A DNA stretch of 64,000 nucleotides from Apiospora phragmitis (GCA_038363925.1 JAQQWL010000005.1:2542001-2606000); one strand, 5' to 3'. Positions 36,550 through 51,071 are shown, numbered from the stretch's first letter. Numbers and translations: made by a program. The notes: generated from the letters alone by a model not told the origin.

Positions 36550-36882
36550 ATAAGACCGTTACGGTTTTTGAGGTAACCCTTAGCGTAATTAATAAAATCG
36601 AGGGTTTGTCCTAATTACTTAAATTTAATAACTTATTCGTTATTATACCGAACGTGGTTTATAACGTTTAATTACCGTAATAATATAAGATTACCGTTTT
36701 AATCCCGTTTAAAGATAATCCTAGTTTTAAATAAAACTTCCTCTTAGTAATCGGGTCGCCTGCTTAATACGTCGGCGCGACCGTTTTCGCTACCTTTTTA
36801 ATAAATAATAACGAAGTTAAATTTTAAAAGAAATTTAAACTATCGTACTTATCGTTTATTTAATTCTTTCGTAATAATAAAC

Positions 36883-37549
36883 TGTAACGAACGCTATCAG
36901 GGGTTTAAATAGAAACCTGGTAAAACGTACCGAAGGGTTTATATTTAGCAGTACGAGAGAGTATTTAAATATGCGACAAAAGTCCGCTTCTATCAATATA
37001 ATATGTAATAGCCGTAGGAATTAAAAAGGGGTGATTAAGGTATGTTTAATTTAAAGGTGTTTATAATAGAGTTATTAAGGCTGTTTACTTTATTAATAGG
37101 TTAGATTAATATTTAAATTAATTATTAAAATAAAGAGTGTTTATATAAAAATATATAAAAAACGTTTATTATTATATATTTAATCTTTTTTTTATTAATT
37201 TTCCGGGATTATTTTTAATTTATAATAATTCGTTAATAGTTTACGGTAATTTATCTCTTAAATTACGGTGATTTATCTTTAGTTAGCTTATTACGGGCGT
37301 CGTTTTTTCGCTATCCCGTAGCTTTGTTACGTAACCCGTCGTCCTTTTTCCCGCGTTTATCCGTACTCGTTTTATTACCGCGCGGGTTAAAACTATTTAA
37401 TTTATTATATATTATTAAAATGCGATCGAGTTTATATTAATATAATTAGCGGTATAATTATTAATTATAATATTATAACCGGGTCGGGTTATTATATTTC
37501 CGTACTAATAAGTAGAGTTTTAGCCGTATAGTTAAGTCGGGTTATAATA
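36883..37549 (-). repeat. 3' LTR of element U (667 bp)
   Basis: Starts TGTAACGAACG after TSD TAAAC; ends GTTATAATA followed by a plus-strand pyrimidine tract. Partner 43966-44633. Confidence 0.91.
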
Positions 37550-37739
37550 TTATCCTCCCTCTTTTAATTACTTTATTTTTAAAATATAAATTTTATAAAT
37601 ACCCTTATTTTTTTTATCTCGTTAGTTTTAATAAGTTCTTTTTTTTATTTTTATTATAATATATATTTATTATATTATTTAATTATATCGAAAAACTTTA
37701 ATTAAAAAAAACTATTACGCGTTTAACTCTTGCTATTAA

Positions 37740-38110
37740 CGTGGAATTTACGGGTAATTTAATTAATATGTTTTATACTCGTTATTTTCGTTAAAACTTA
37801 ATTTATTATATAAATAAGAAATTGTTTCGTTATTTAAAATATATCCAGGTCGGTTATTCTTATAACGATACCTTTATCGCGTTAGCCTTAACGAAGCTAG
37901 TTACTTAATAAAAAAAACTAGAAGCGGAAGAATTAGATATAGAGGAGGCCTTATTTTTATTATAAATATAATTATTTACTATTTTAGGTCGTCTAGCCCG
38001 TTTCCGTCGTATAAAGAAAGTTATGGTAAAAAAGCGTTTAGAGGCGTTTCGTCGGGGAATATAAGAGCTAAATAAGGAGGACGGTGTTTCCTCTTTAATT
38101 ATTAATTAGG
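37740..38110 (+). pseudogene. Accessory antisense frame remnant in element U
   Basis: Closely parallels the T copy (A-L-T-K-L, K-L-E-A-E-E-L-D, R-L-A-R-F-R-R-I-K-K) with additional stops and substitutions. Same position between pol and 3' LTR and antisense to pol. Confidence 0.65.
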
Positions 38111-41100
38111 AGAATTTCGTCTTAGGTAACTTACGTTTTTTAGGCGTCTCCGGGGATATTAATTAGTCGTCCTTTAGCCTAGGCGACTTTTCGGAGCCCG
38201 GCCCGTTAGTTCTTATCGAAAGAGCTTTCTTTTAAACTTTGAAAGTTCTTTAGCGGCGTTTTTTAAATGTTTTTTAAATTCTTACGTATTATTTTTTAAT
38301 TAGTAACTTTTTTATTAAACGAAATACTTTTATTCTCGGCCGATCTTTTTTTTATTAATAATCTTTTCGATTTCGTACTCGTATTAATCTATTTCGACCT
38401 TTAGTTAAGTATCGAGTATTACGTGTATTAAAGCTGGTTCGAATAAAGAAATATAAAATATTAAGTATATCCTTATAGTTTTAAATAGTAATAGTTAGTA
38501 ATTAGTTTTTAAAATAACTTTTACGATTTTAAATAGTCCGATCTTTTTAAAGTTTAATTTATTACTAAGTTATTTAGTTTTAATATTATATCGTAAGAGG
38601 TAAACCTTTTTTCTTTTTTTAAAGGTTAATTCCTTTAATTTTATTTTATCGGCGTATTTCTTTATCCGTTTTTAAAGAAAAGTAAGGTCTTATTATAAAA
38701 TAGTTTAAAATTCTTTTAATTTCTCGACTTATATAGTCGCGGTTAATATTAGCTCTTTTTTTAAAGGTTATTTAATAATTTCTAAATCGTATTTATAGTT
38801 CGTTCGAAATAATAAGATACGTATAATTTTATTATTTACGTTATTATATACGAACTATATTATAAATAATAGTTTTATTTAGTTATTTTATTCGTAATTA
38901 ATATAATATCGTAAGTATTACTTTAAGGTTTAGTTTATTTATTCGGTTTATTTATTTATTTAAGGGTAGTAAGTTATAAATAACTTATATTTTACGCCTA
39001 GCTACGTTATAAATAATTTTTAGAACTTAATAATAAATAGCTTATTTTGGTCGGAAATAATCGTTTCCGGTAACCCGTATTAATTAACGATAATTTTAAG
39101 GAACGTATATATAAAGTCGTTAATATCGCTAAACTCTTTATATAGGAGGAAGTAGGTATATTTTATAAATTTATCCGTAATTATTAATATATTATCGTAT
39201 TTAATTTTAATTAATAGTTATATTAATAGGGGTAATTTAATAATAAAATTAAGTACGATTATTTTTTATACTTTATTTAAAAGTAATATAAGTTATAATT
39301 CTTTATATAATCGGTATTATACGGCCTTAGCTTTATTATATAGGTCGTATTTATTAATAGCCTTCGTGACCTGGTTTTTTAATTTCTCGTAATTAAATAG
39401 CCGTGTAATTCGTTTTTATATTTTAAATACTTCTTAGTGTCTGTGCGCGGGGTATGCGTAGAATTCTTGGATAAATTCCCGTTAATATTGTTCGGGAATA
39501 AGGATCTTGTTTAATAATATATTAACCTATCTCTCGATACTCCGTACGGTGGTCGTAAGGTAGCTATATTTATTTATTCGTAATATTCCTTAAAACGCGT
39601 AGCTTATTTATCGTTATGCTAAACGTAGTTAATTACGTGTAGGTATCGTAATAATATAAGGTTATTATTGTTATTTTATATAAGGATAGTTCGGGTTTTT
39701 AATAAAACTTCTTCTTAATGGTTTAGTCGTTAATTAAAGGCGTCGGCCTTTCCGTTATCGCTACTTTTATAATATATAATAACGAAGTTAAATTTTAATA
39801 AGAACTTAAATTATTATATTTATTATTTATTTAATTTTTTTATAATAATAAACGTAGTTAGGTTTTTATAATCGGTATAGACTTTTACGGGTTTTTCCGT
39901 TCCGTTAAAATAATATCTCTATTTTTCGAAGGCTTTAATAATAGTTATTAATTTTTTATTATAAATTTAATAATTAAGTTCTAATTTATTTAACTTTTTC
40001 GAAAAAAATACGACGGGGTATAGCTTTCCGTTATTATTTCGTTAATTTAATTAGCCTCTGATTATATAGTTTAATATGTCAGTTTCGATCTCGAAGGGTC
40101 TTATAAAATCTCCTATACAAAGCACTAGTTTATTAACGATCCGTTCTTTTATAACTTAAAAAGCTTTTTTTTATTAGTCTATATAAATAAGGTGTCTTTT
40201 TTTAATTAGGTTCGTTAAAGGTATCGCTATCCTATTAAATCCGGGGACGAAAATCCGGTAATAATTAGCTAGTTTTAAAAAGGATTTAATTTTTATAGCG
40301 CTTATAGGCGTCGGCTACTCTTTAATTATTATAATTTTTAACTACTTTATTCGTATTTTTTTAAGGGATATTATATACTTTATAAACGTAATTATTTATT
40401 AATAAAATTCGCTTTTCTTTAGGTTTATTAATAGATTAATATTTTATAGCTTTTAAAGTATTAATTTTATATACTTTTTATATTATACGTTATTCTCGGA
40501 ATAAATAAGGATATTATTGAAGTATATTATAACGAACTTATTAAGGTATTCGTATAAGATATAATTAATTATTAATTAAAAACTGGTTAGCGCGTTAATT
40601 AATTTAAACGGTATAGCTTAATACTCGAAATATCTATATTTCGTTCGGAACATGGTTTTTTATTCTTTTCTTTTCTTAATACGGATTAGGTTATATACGT
40701 TAAGGAGATTAAATACTATAAAGATTTTAATATATAATAACTTATTCCGTAGATCGCTAATTAAAAGTAAAGGGTATCGGTTTTTAATAATAATTTCGTT
40801 AAGCTTTCAGTAATCGATATATATACGCTACTTAGGTTTCCCGTCTTTACTTTTTTTTAGAATAAAGAGAATAAGGAAGCCTATTAACGATATGGATGGT
40901 CGTATAACTCCTTTTTTTAAGTTATTTATAATATACTCCTTTAAAGCCTATTCGTGCTCCTAATTAAGTTTATATATAAGTAAAATAAGGGTTCCATCTT
41001 ATTTTTAAAGGGTATCTCGTAATCCTACCGTGTATAAAGCGGTAAGCTTATTTTTAATTTCTTATTAAAAAGAGCTTCGAATTATTAATACTTTTTTAAT

Positions 41101-43965
41101 ATAGTTATTATAACGTTCGGCTTAGGTTTTTTAGTAATAATATATATTTTAAATACTTTAAGTTTATTAAAAGGTTACTTTTTAAACCGTTACTTATTAA
41201 TTAAACTTTTTTTTAATATATTTTATTAAAGTTAATTTATTTTTTAATTAATTTTAAAATTATTTACCCGTAATTAAAGTATCCTTAAAATTATATCGTA
41301 TTTTATAACGTCCGTAATATTATACGAGATTCGTTTATAATGTTTTTTAAGGTTAACCGGAAGGTTCGCGACTTCTTTCCGTATTTTTTTATTTTTATAA
41401 GTTATAAATCCTTTATTAACGGTTTTAAGTTAGTATAGGGCGTCTTTTTCTTATTATTCTAATTTTAGGCGGTTAACGATTCGTAGTGAGATATAGTTTC
41501 TTTATGCTCCGCTATCTAGTAGCGCTTTAATATAGACTCCTTTTACGTTTATTATCAGGATAATATGCTTATGGATAGCTCGATTATTCGTTATTTAGTA
41601 CAGGGACCTTTCCTGGTCCGCCTGGTATTATCCCCTTATATTCGGCGGCGTCTATTTCTCGACCGATATTCTTTTAGGTAGGTAATAAATTCTTGTGATC
41701 GACCGTTTTATCGTCGCTATTATTCCTTTTTATTTTTATAAGGAGCTTTTTAATACGCTGGCGGAAGTATTTTTATACTCCTCCTTATATATAGTACTGT
41801 CCTTAATACTTAGGATTCAGGTTTTTCGAATAATTCGGAAGTTTATTAAGTTCGTTAAAATTTATAAACGTTTTATAAATCCTTAATTATAATAAGGGGG
41901 TTTTTTTATCGGGCGTATACTTATACGTTTTAAAAGTATTAAGCGTTTTTTTTTAAGTATTTATAAGCTCGTAATTTTTTTTAGGCGTATTCGAAGTATT
42001 AGTCCTCGAAATATTCTTTTTAATTCCGTCCTTTTAAGTAATATTTTTATAATTACTTTAAATCTTTTTATATTAATAAGTACGCGCGTTATTTATTAAA
42101 AATCGATATTTTAATCTTCCCGATTATATAGTCGAGGTATAAGTTTATAATAACTCGTTTATTAATTCGTTAAGGAAATTATTTATTTTTAAGTTTTTTT
42201 GCGAAATATTTTATATAAACGTCGTATACGTATAAAATTTATAAAAGCGTAAAATATATTTCGTTTATAAAGGAGATTCGAGGGTTATTATTTATTACGT
42301 AGTTACCGCGGATTTTTTAAACGAATCCTACCGTAATAAGTATTTAGCGTAAGTATTTTAAATCTGGGTAGGGAACGCTTAAGATAGCTAGTTATCCGTT
42401 ATCCTTAAGGTTTTTAAACCCGATAATTTCGTTTACAAGTTCCTTTATTAATATACCGATTAATTATTCGTGGTTAACGGGTTATTTTTCTTGGTTAATA
42501 GTTTCATCGCTGTTATTAAAGCTGTCGGGGGCGAGATCGTAAATTAGGGCGAAATCTTTACTTATTATAACGACGCTCCGTTTAAGGCTCCTCTTTATTT
42601 TTAAGGCTTTAAGGAATTATCCGGTTTTTTCCTTATTTACTAAATAAAGGGTGTACTTATCGTCGTAACAAGCTATTTAGGATAGGCTACCGTATTTAAT
42701 AATAACGCTGCTTTTTTTAATAACTAATACGGGGGCGTTTTCGCTTATCGTAATATTAACGTATCGTTCGTTTAGGACTTTCTGAAAGTCCTTCTTCGAG
42801 GCTCGATATTTTTATAAATAATACCCTTTTTTTTAATAATTATAATAAATAACGTTCTATTTTTTATTATTTTTATTATGTTTAATAATATCGAAATTTA
42901 TAAGTTTATTATAATAATTATACGCGATAATATTTTTTAGTTATATATTATAATAATAACATAGTTATTTTATATTAGCCTAGATTCGATTAATTTACCG
43001 TTATTATCCGCCTTACTTTTCGCGGCGTTATTCGTATATACGGGTATCGATCTTAATCGTAAGTTCTATATACGAAAAAAAATTATTAAGGGTATTAAGC
43101 CGGCTAAGTTTATCCTTAATATTTTCTTTTAATCCTTAATAATATATTATAATTTAAATAGTTTCGGTATAATTTAATCGAGCTATAATACGTCGGAATT
43201 CGGCGGTATAAAAGGCGGCTAATCCTTTTTGTTTAAAAGTCTTAAGCTCTTTTTTTGCCTGTCGTTTTTCGTCGGGGTCTTAAAAAAATAACTTAAGGGC
43301 GTTCTCAAAGCTATCGTAATTTCTGAAGATACGTTATACCTCCGTGCGGTATAGTTCGATTTATTAGTCGTTTTTTACGAGTTCGTCGAAGTAGGGCTCG
43401 AATTAAGCGAGTACTTTACTTTTAAAAAACAAGGCGGCGTAAATAACTTGTTAAATAATGTTTTCGAATATTCTTTTATAAAACCGTTAATAAGTCTTAA
43501 TTTAAACGAGGAATTTTTAAAGGTTCCCGCTCGTTTTATTAAATAATATAGGTAAATTAATCTTTATTCTTTTTTTTAAAGCGATAAGGGTTTAAATAAT
43601 ATTAACGGGGGTACGGAAAAGACGTCCTTCTTCGTATAGCTTATTAATATTAAGTATTTAGTTTAGGTTTTTTTTTATTAAGAAGGTGTTACGTTTTTTT
43701 TCGAGCTTAGCGTAATAGTATTAATAGTTAGGGATTTTTTACTTAAACTCTTTAATTCGTTTAATTAACGTTTAACGGGTAAGGCCGTCGTTATTATCGT
43801 CGCTGTTTACCTCTATAACGAGATCTCGTTAAGGGGTATTTACGGTAGTAATAGAGGCTTTCCCGTAACGAGGGGTATTATTAGGTTTAGATATAAATAT
43901 AGTTTTTATAGGTATTATTATTTAAAGGTTTAAGTAATAATTTATAAAAATAAGAGTAATTAAAA

Positions 43966-44633
43966 TATAATAAACATTATTAAAGGTTTAAATAAAAACC
44001 TAGTAAAATATATCGAAGGGTTTATATTTAATAATACGAAAAAGTATCTAAACATACGACAGAAGTCCGCTTTTATTAATATAATATATAATAACCGTAA
44101 GAATAAAAAAGGGGTAATTAAAGTACGTTTAATTTAAAAGTATTTATAATAAAGTTATTAAGGTTATTTATTTTATTAATAAATTAAATTAATATTTAAA
44201 TTAATTATTAAAATAAAAAGTATTTATATAAAAATATATAAGAAACGTTTATTATTATATATTTAATCTCCTTTTTATTAATTTTCCGGAATTACTTTTA
44301 ATTTATAATAATCCGTTAATAACTTACGGTAATTTATCACTTAAATTACGGTAATTCATCCTTAATTAGCTTATTACGAGCGTCGTTCCTTCGCTATTCC
44401 GTAGCTTCGTCACGTAACCCGTCGTCCTTCTTCCCGCGTCTACCCGTACCCGTCCCATCGCCGCGCAGGCTGGAACTACTTAACTTACCGTGCGCTATTA
44501 AATTGCGATCGATTTTATATTAATATAATTAGCGGTACGATTACTAGTTATAATATCGTAGCCGGGTCGGGTTATTATACTTCCGTGCCGATAAAATAGA
44601 GTCTTAACCGCATGGTTAAGTCGGGTTGTAATA
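43966..44633 (-). repeat. 5' LTR of element U (668 bp)
   Basis: The plus-strand start is heavily mutated (TATAATAAACA where other copies have TGTAACGAACG); it ends GTTGTAATA followed by TSD TAAAC. It is more RIPed at this terminus than its partner 3' LTR. Confidence 0.88.
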
Positions 44634-47597
44634 TAAACGTTATAAAATTCTTATAATCGGTATAAACCCTTATTAATTTTATTATTTCGTTAAAATAATA
44701 TCTCTATTTTTTAAATGTTTTAATAATAACTATTAACTTTTTATCGTAGATTTAATAATTAAGCTCGGGTTTATTTAACTTTTTTAAAAAGAATACGATA
44801 AGGTGCGACTTTCCGTTAACATCCCGTTAACTTAATTACCCTCCGATCACATAATTCGATGCGTCGGTTTCAACCTTAAAATATTTAATTAAATCTATTA
44901 TGTAAAGTATTAGTTCGCTAAAAATTCGCTCTTTTATTACTTAAAAAGCGGTTTCCTCCGCTTCCATCTATTTAAATAGTTCGTTTTTTTTCGTTAAGTT
45001 CGTAAGAAGTATCGCTAACCTATTAAATCTAGGAATAAAAATCCGGTAATAATTAGCTAATCTTAAAAACGATCTAACTTTTATAACGTTTATAAGCGTA
45101 AACTACTCCTTAACTATTACGATTTTTAATTATTTTATTCGTATTCTCCGGGGGATATTATATATCTTATGAACGTAACTATTCGTTAATAAAACTCGCT
45201 CTTTTTTAAGTTTATTAATAAATTAGCGTTTTATAACTTTTAAAATATTAACTTTATATACTCTTTATATTATTTTTTATTCTTAAAATAAATAAAGATA
45301 TCGTCGAGGTATATTATAATAAGCTTATTAAGGTATTCGTATAAAATATAATTAATTATTAATTAAAAACTAATTAGCGCGTTAATTAATTTAAACGGTA
45401 TAGCTTAGTATTCGAAATATTTATATTTCGTTCGGAACGCGGTTTTTTATTCTTCTCCTTCCTTAATACGGATTAAGTTATATATATTAAAGAGGTTAAA
45501 TACTATAAAGATTTTAACGTGTAATAGCTTATTCCGTAAGTTACTAATTAAAAATAAAAAGTACCGGTTTTTAATAATAATTTTATTAAGTTTTTAATAA
45601 TTAATATATATACGCCACTTAGGTTTCCCGTCCTTACTCTTCTTTAGAAAAAAGAGGATAAGGAAGCCTACTGGCGATATAGATAGTCGTATAACTCCTT
45701 TCTCGAGGTTTTCCGTAATATACTCTTTTAAGGCTTGTTCGTACTCCTAGTTAAGTTTATATATAAGTATAAATAAGGGTTTTTTCTTATCCTTAAAAAG
45801 TATTTTATAATTTTATCGTATATAAAGCGGTAAACCTATCTCTAATTTCCTATTAAAAAAAGCTTCGAATTACCGATACTCTTTTAATATAATGGTTATA
45901 ACGTTCGGCTTAAATTCTTTAATAATAATATATATTTTAAATATTTTAAGTTTATTAAGAGGTTATTTCTTAAACCGTTACTTATTAATTAAACCTTTTT
46001 TTAATATATCTTATTAAAGTTAACCAGTTTTTTAATTAATTTTAAAATTATTTACCTATAATTAAGATATCTTTAAAATTATATCGTATCTTACGACGTC
46101 CGTAATATTACACGTAATTCGTTCGTAACGTCTTCCGATATCGACCGGAAGGTTCGTAATTTCTTTCCGTACTTCTTTATCTTTATAAGTTATAAATCCT
46201 TTATTAACGGTCCTAAATCGGTATAAGGCGTTTTTCTCCTATTATTCTAGTTTTAAGCGGTTAACGATTCGTAGTGAGATATAGTTTCTTTACGTTCCGC
46301 TATCGAGTAACGCTCTAATATAAACTCCCTTTACGCTTATTATTAAAATAATATATTTATAAATATCTTATTTATCCGTTATTTAATATAGGGACTTTTT
46401 TTAGTCCGCCTAATATTATCCCTTTATATTCGGCGGCGTTTATTTCCCGACCGATATTTTTTTTAAATAAGTAATAAGGTCCCGTGACCGATCGTTCTAT
46501 CGTTATTATCGTTCTCTCTTTTCTTTATAAGGAGCTTCTTAATACGTTGGCGGAGGTATTTTTATACCCCCCCCCGTATATAATACTGTCCCTAATACTT
46601 AAGATTCGGGTTTTTTAAGTAATTCGGAAATTTATTAAGTTCGCTAAGGTTTATAGGCGCTTTATAAATCCCTAATTATAGTAAAGGGGTTCTCTTATGG
46701 GCGTATATTTATACGTTTAAAAAGTATTAAGCGTTTTCCTTTAAATATTTATAAGCTCGTAATTTTTCCTAGGCATGCTTAAAGTATTAATCCTCGACGT
46801 ACTTTTTTTAATCCTGTTTTTTTAAATAATATTTTCGTAATTATTTTAAATCTTTTTATATTAATAAGTATACGCGTTATTTATTAAGGATTAATATTTT
46901 AACCTTCTCGATTATATAGTCGAGGTATAAATTCGTAATAGCTCGTTTATTTATTCGTCGGGGAAACTATTCGCTTTTAAGTTTTTTCGCAAAATATCCT
47001 ATATAAGCGTCGTATACGTATAAAATTTATAAAAGCGTAAAGTATATTTCCCTTATAAGGGAAATTCGGAGGTTATCGTTTATTACGTAGTTACCGCGAA
47101 CTTTTTAAGCGAATTTTATTGTAATAAGTACTTAGCGCAGGTATTTTAAGTTTAGGTAAGGGGTGTTTAGGATAGCTAGTTACCCGTTATTTTTAAGATC
47201 TCTAAATTTAGTAATTTCTTTTACTAGCTCGTTTATTAGTATACCGATTAGGCGTTCGTAGCCCGTTAATTATTTTAGTTAGCTCGTAATGTTTTCGGTA
47301 GGATCGCTTCCTTTATTATATATAGGGGCGCGTTCTCGGCTTATTATTACGAAGCTTTAATTATAGCTACCCTTACCTCTCGAGGCTTTAAAAAACTATT
47401 CCGTTCTTTTTTTATCCGCTAAGTAGGAGGTATACCTATTATCGTAACAAGCTATTTAAAATAGGCTACTATAATCGGTAGTAGCGCTACTTCCTTTAAT
47501 AACTGGTATAAGGGTGTCTTCGCTTCGTGTAGCGTTAACGTGTCGTCCTTTAGGAACTTTTCGATAATCCTTCCTCGGGGCTCGGTATTTTCGAAAA

Positions 47598-47660
47598 TAA
47601 TACCCTTTCTTTTAGTAATTATAATAAATAATACCCTTTCTTTTAGTAATTATAATAAAT
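47598..47660. repeat. 31-bp tandem duplication in gag of element Q
   Basis: Two copies, period 31, around TACCCTTTCTTTTAGTAATT, located in the zinc-knuckle region of gag. Because 31 is not a multiple of three, it would shift the frame. T and U have a single unit at the corresponding place. Confidence 0.8.
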
Positions 47661-48775
47661 AATACTTTATTTTTTATTGTTTTTATCGTATTTAATAGCG
47701 TCGAGATCTATAGGCTTACTATGGTAACTATACACGGTAATATTTCTAAGTTATATATTATAGCGGTAACGTGGTCGTTTTATATTAGCCTAGATCTGAT
47801 TAGTTTATTATTACTGTCCGCTTTATTTTTCGCGGCGTTATTTATATATATAAGTATCGATTTTAATTATAAACTCTATATACGAAAGGAAATTATTAGG
47901 GGTATCGAGCCGGCTAAATTCGTCCTTAACGTCCTTTTTTAATTCTCGATAATATATTATAATTTTAATAATTTCGGTATAGTTTAGTCGGGCTATAATA
48001 CGTCGGAACTCGGCGGTGTAAGAGGCGGCTAATCCTTTTTATTTAAAAGTCTCAAGCTCTCTTTCTGTTTATCGTTTTTCGTTGGGGTCTTAGAAGAGTA
48101 ACTTAAAGGCGTCCTCGAAGCTATCGTAATTTCCGAAGATACGTTATATTTCCGTATAATATAGTTCGACTTACTAATCGTTTTTTACGAGTTCGTTAAG
48201 GTAGGGTTCGAATTAAGCGAATACTTTACTTTTAAAGAACGAGGCGGCGTAAATAACTCGTTAAGTAGGGTCCTCGAACATTTTTTTTATAGAACCGTTA
48301 ATAGGCCTTAATTTAAACGAGGAACTTTCGGAAATTCCCGCTCGTTTTATTAAATAACGTAGGTAAACTAATCTTTATTCTTTTTTTAAGGCGATAAGGG
48401 TTTAAATAATATTAATAGCGGTACGGAAGAGACGTACTTCTTCGCATAGCTTATTGATATTAGGTATTTATCCTAAGTTCTCCTTTATTAAAAAGGTATT
48501 ACGTTCCTTTTTAAGCTTAGCGTAATAGTATTAATAGTTAGCGTTTTTTTACTTAAGTTTTTTAATTCGTTTAGCTAACGCCTAACGGGTAAAGCCGTCG
48601 TTATTATTATCGCTATCTACCTCTATAGCGGGATCTCGCTAAGGGGTATTTACGGTAGCGATAAAGGCTTTCCCGTAGCGAGGGGTATTATTAGGTCTAG
48701 GTGTAGATATGGTTTTTATAGGTGTTATTATTTAAAAGTTTAGGTAATAACTCGTAAGAATAAGAGTAATTAAAA

Positions 48776-49421
48776 TATAACGAACGCTATTAAAGGTTTA
48801 AATAAAAACTTAATAAGACGTACCGAAGGGTTTATATTTAATAATATAAGAAAGTATTTAAACGTGTAATAAAAGTTCGCTTTTATCGATATAATACGTA
48901 ATAACTATAAAAATAAATATAACGTAAAGTGTAAATAATAAAGTTATTTATAATAAAATTATTAAGGTAATATACCTTACTAATAAGTTAAAATTAATGC
49001 TTAAATTAATTATTAAAGTAAAAAGTATTTATATAAAATATATAAAGAACGTTTATCGTTATATATCTAATTCCTCTTTTATTAATTCCTCTAGCTTAGT
49101 AATTTATTCCTAATTTAGTTAGTAATCCCTTAAGCCTTTAGGCTTACTGGCTTAGTAGCTTACTCCCCCTGAGCTGGTGATCCTTATAATACGTTATATA
49201 ACCTCCGTCCTTTATCCTTTTTACTTAGGAGCCTATCCGGCCTATCGCTAGTCGCGAAGTGTTTATACGAGGCGTTAATTAATCGTAAAGTATAGGTAAG
49301 TTTATATTAATATAACTAGCCGTTTTATCGGTATTAATAATATCGTAGCCCGGTCGGGGTACCGTAGTTCCGTGCCGTTAACTTGTGGGTCTAGGCCGCA
49401 TAATTAGGCTAGGTTATAATA
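48776..49421 (-). repeat. 5' LTR of element Q (646 bp)
   Basis: Begins TATAACGAACG, ends TTATAATA, followed by TSD TATTA at 49422-49426 and then by the second part of P's 5' LTR. Confidence 0.92.
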
Positions 49422-49426
49422 TATTA

Positions 49427-49958
49427 TAACGACAGGTAGTATCCGACGTAGCTATTTTAAGATAGCACGAGTTAAATAGCACGAGTTAAATAATACGAAT
49501 AAATAGCTAAGAAGGGATAAGCCACAGCAGGATAATACTAGTTATATAAAGATAAGATAAGGGGATAACTCTCGAGATCGTAATAAGAGCTAGAGAGCCG
49601 GCTTAATAAGATCTCGTAAGAGTTAGGAGATCTTTAAAGAACTTAATTAAATTAATAAAAAAAAGATTAAATATATAATAACAAACACTCCTTATATATT
49701 TTATATAAAGACTTTTTATTTTAATAATTAATTTAAATATTAATTTAACTTATTAATAAGGTAAATAGCTTTAATAACTCTATTATAAATACTTTTAAAT
49801 CTATACACCTTAGTTACTTTTATTTTTACGGCCATTATATATTATATTAATAAAAGCGGATTTTTATTACACGTTTAAATACTTTTTTATATTATTAAAA
49901 TATAAACTCTAGTACGTTTTACTAGGTTTTTTTTAAAACTTAAATAACGTTTATTATA
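49427..49958 (+). repeat. Second part of the 5' LTR of element P
   Basis: Continues P's LTR exactly where 18529 stopped and ends CGTTTATTATA (RIPed CGTTCGTTACA). Contains degenerate tandem units around AGCACGAGTTAAAT at about 49,460-49,500, matching the less mutated 14-bp array in solo LTR S. Confidence 0.9.
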
Positions 49959-51071
49959 TTTTAATCACTTTTATTTTTATAAACTATTACTTAAACCTTT
50001 AAATAATAACACTTATAAGAACTATATTTACGCCTAGACTTAATAATACCCCTCGCTACGAGAAAACCCTTATTACTATCGTAAGCACTTCTTACCGAGA
50101 TCTTATTATAGAGGTGAATAATAATAATAATAATAATAGCCCTACTCGATAAGCGTTAATTAAACGAATTAAAGAATTTAAATAAAAAAGTACTAATTAT
50201 TAGCATTATTATATTAAATTAAAAAAAAACGTAACGAACTCTTAACTAAGAATACCTTAAAATAGATACCGGATATTAACGAGCTACGTGAGGAAGTACG
50301 CCTCCTCTATAACGCCGCTAATATTATCTAGACCCCTATTACTCTAAAAGAAGGTATAAAGATTAGTACTTTAATAGCCTTCGACGGGATAAATAAGAAT
50401 CTCCGCGGATTTTTTATTTTAGTTAAAGCTTATTAACGGTTTTAAGAAAGAATATTCTAAGATACTACCTAACGAATCGTTTACGCCGCCTCGTTCTTTA
50501 AAAGTAAGGTACTCGCTTAGTTTAAACCCTATTTAAACGAACTAATAAAGAATAATTAATAAATTAAGTTATACCGAATAAAAATATAATAAATTTTCGA
50601 AAGTTACGATAGCTTTAAATAAGCTTTTAAATCCTTTTTTTAAGATCTTAACGAGAAGCGATAAGTAGAAAGAGAATTAGAAACTTTTAAGTAAAAAAGA
50701 TTAGCCGCTTATACCGCCGAATTCTAACGTATTATAACTCGACTAAATTATACCGAGGCTATAAAAATTATAATATATTACTAAGGATTAAAGGAGGATA
50801 TTAAAAACGAACTTAGCCGGCTCGATACTCTTAATAACTTCTTTTCGTATATAAAGCTCATTATTAAGATCGATACTCGTATATATAAACGACGCCGCGA
50901 GAAATAAGGCGGGTAATAACGGTAAATTAATCGAGTTTAAACTAATATAAAATAATTATGTTATTATAATAACATACCGTTAAAAATAATACGGCGTATA
51001 ATTATTATAATAAACTTATCAACTTTAATATTACTAAATATAATAAGTATAATAAAAAATAGAATATTATT

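Larger units (their letters stand above)
36883..44633 (-). mobile_element. Element U: uninterrupted chromovirus inside Q
   Basis: 7,751 bp with TSD TAAAC at 36878-36882 and 44634-44638. Its LTRs (667 and 668 bp) and whole layout match element T closely, so T and U are two copies of one family inserted in different hosts (R and Q). Accessory frame about 37,740-38,110 (plus), integrase about 38,460-39,500, RT about 39,800-40,900, protease box still L-L-D-S-G-A (41505-41522), gag about 42,780-43,960. The RT box is the worst hit of all copies, Y-F-N-N (40513-40524). Dead through RIP. Confidence 0.9.
18530..49421 (-). mobile_element. Element Q: chromovirus inside P's 5' LTR, itself split by R and U
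   Basis: Pieces 18530-21123, 36555-36882 and 44639-49421 add up to about 7.7 kb. The TSD is TATTA at 18525-18529 and 49422-49426. LTRs are 646 bp each. From the low end: 3' LTR, accessory frame on the plus strand about 19,560-19,830, integrase/chromodomain about 19,900-21,120, the remainder of pol in 36,555-36,882 and 44,639-46,400, gag about 46,900-48,700, 5' LTR. It is the least damaged pol: the RT box is still Y-L-D-D (45300-45311) and protease still L-L-D-S-G-T (46293-46310). Many stop codons elsewhere still make it inactive. A 31-bp tandem duplication lies in gag near 47,600-47,660. Confidence 0.88.
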
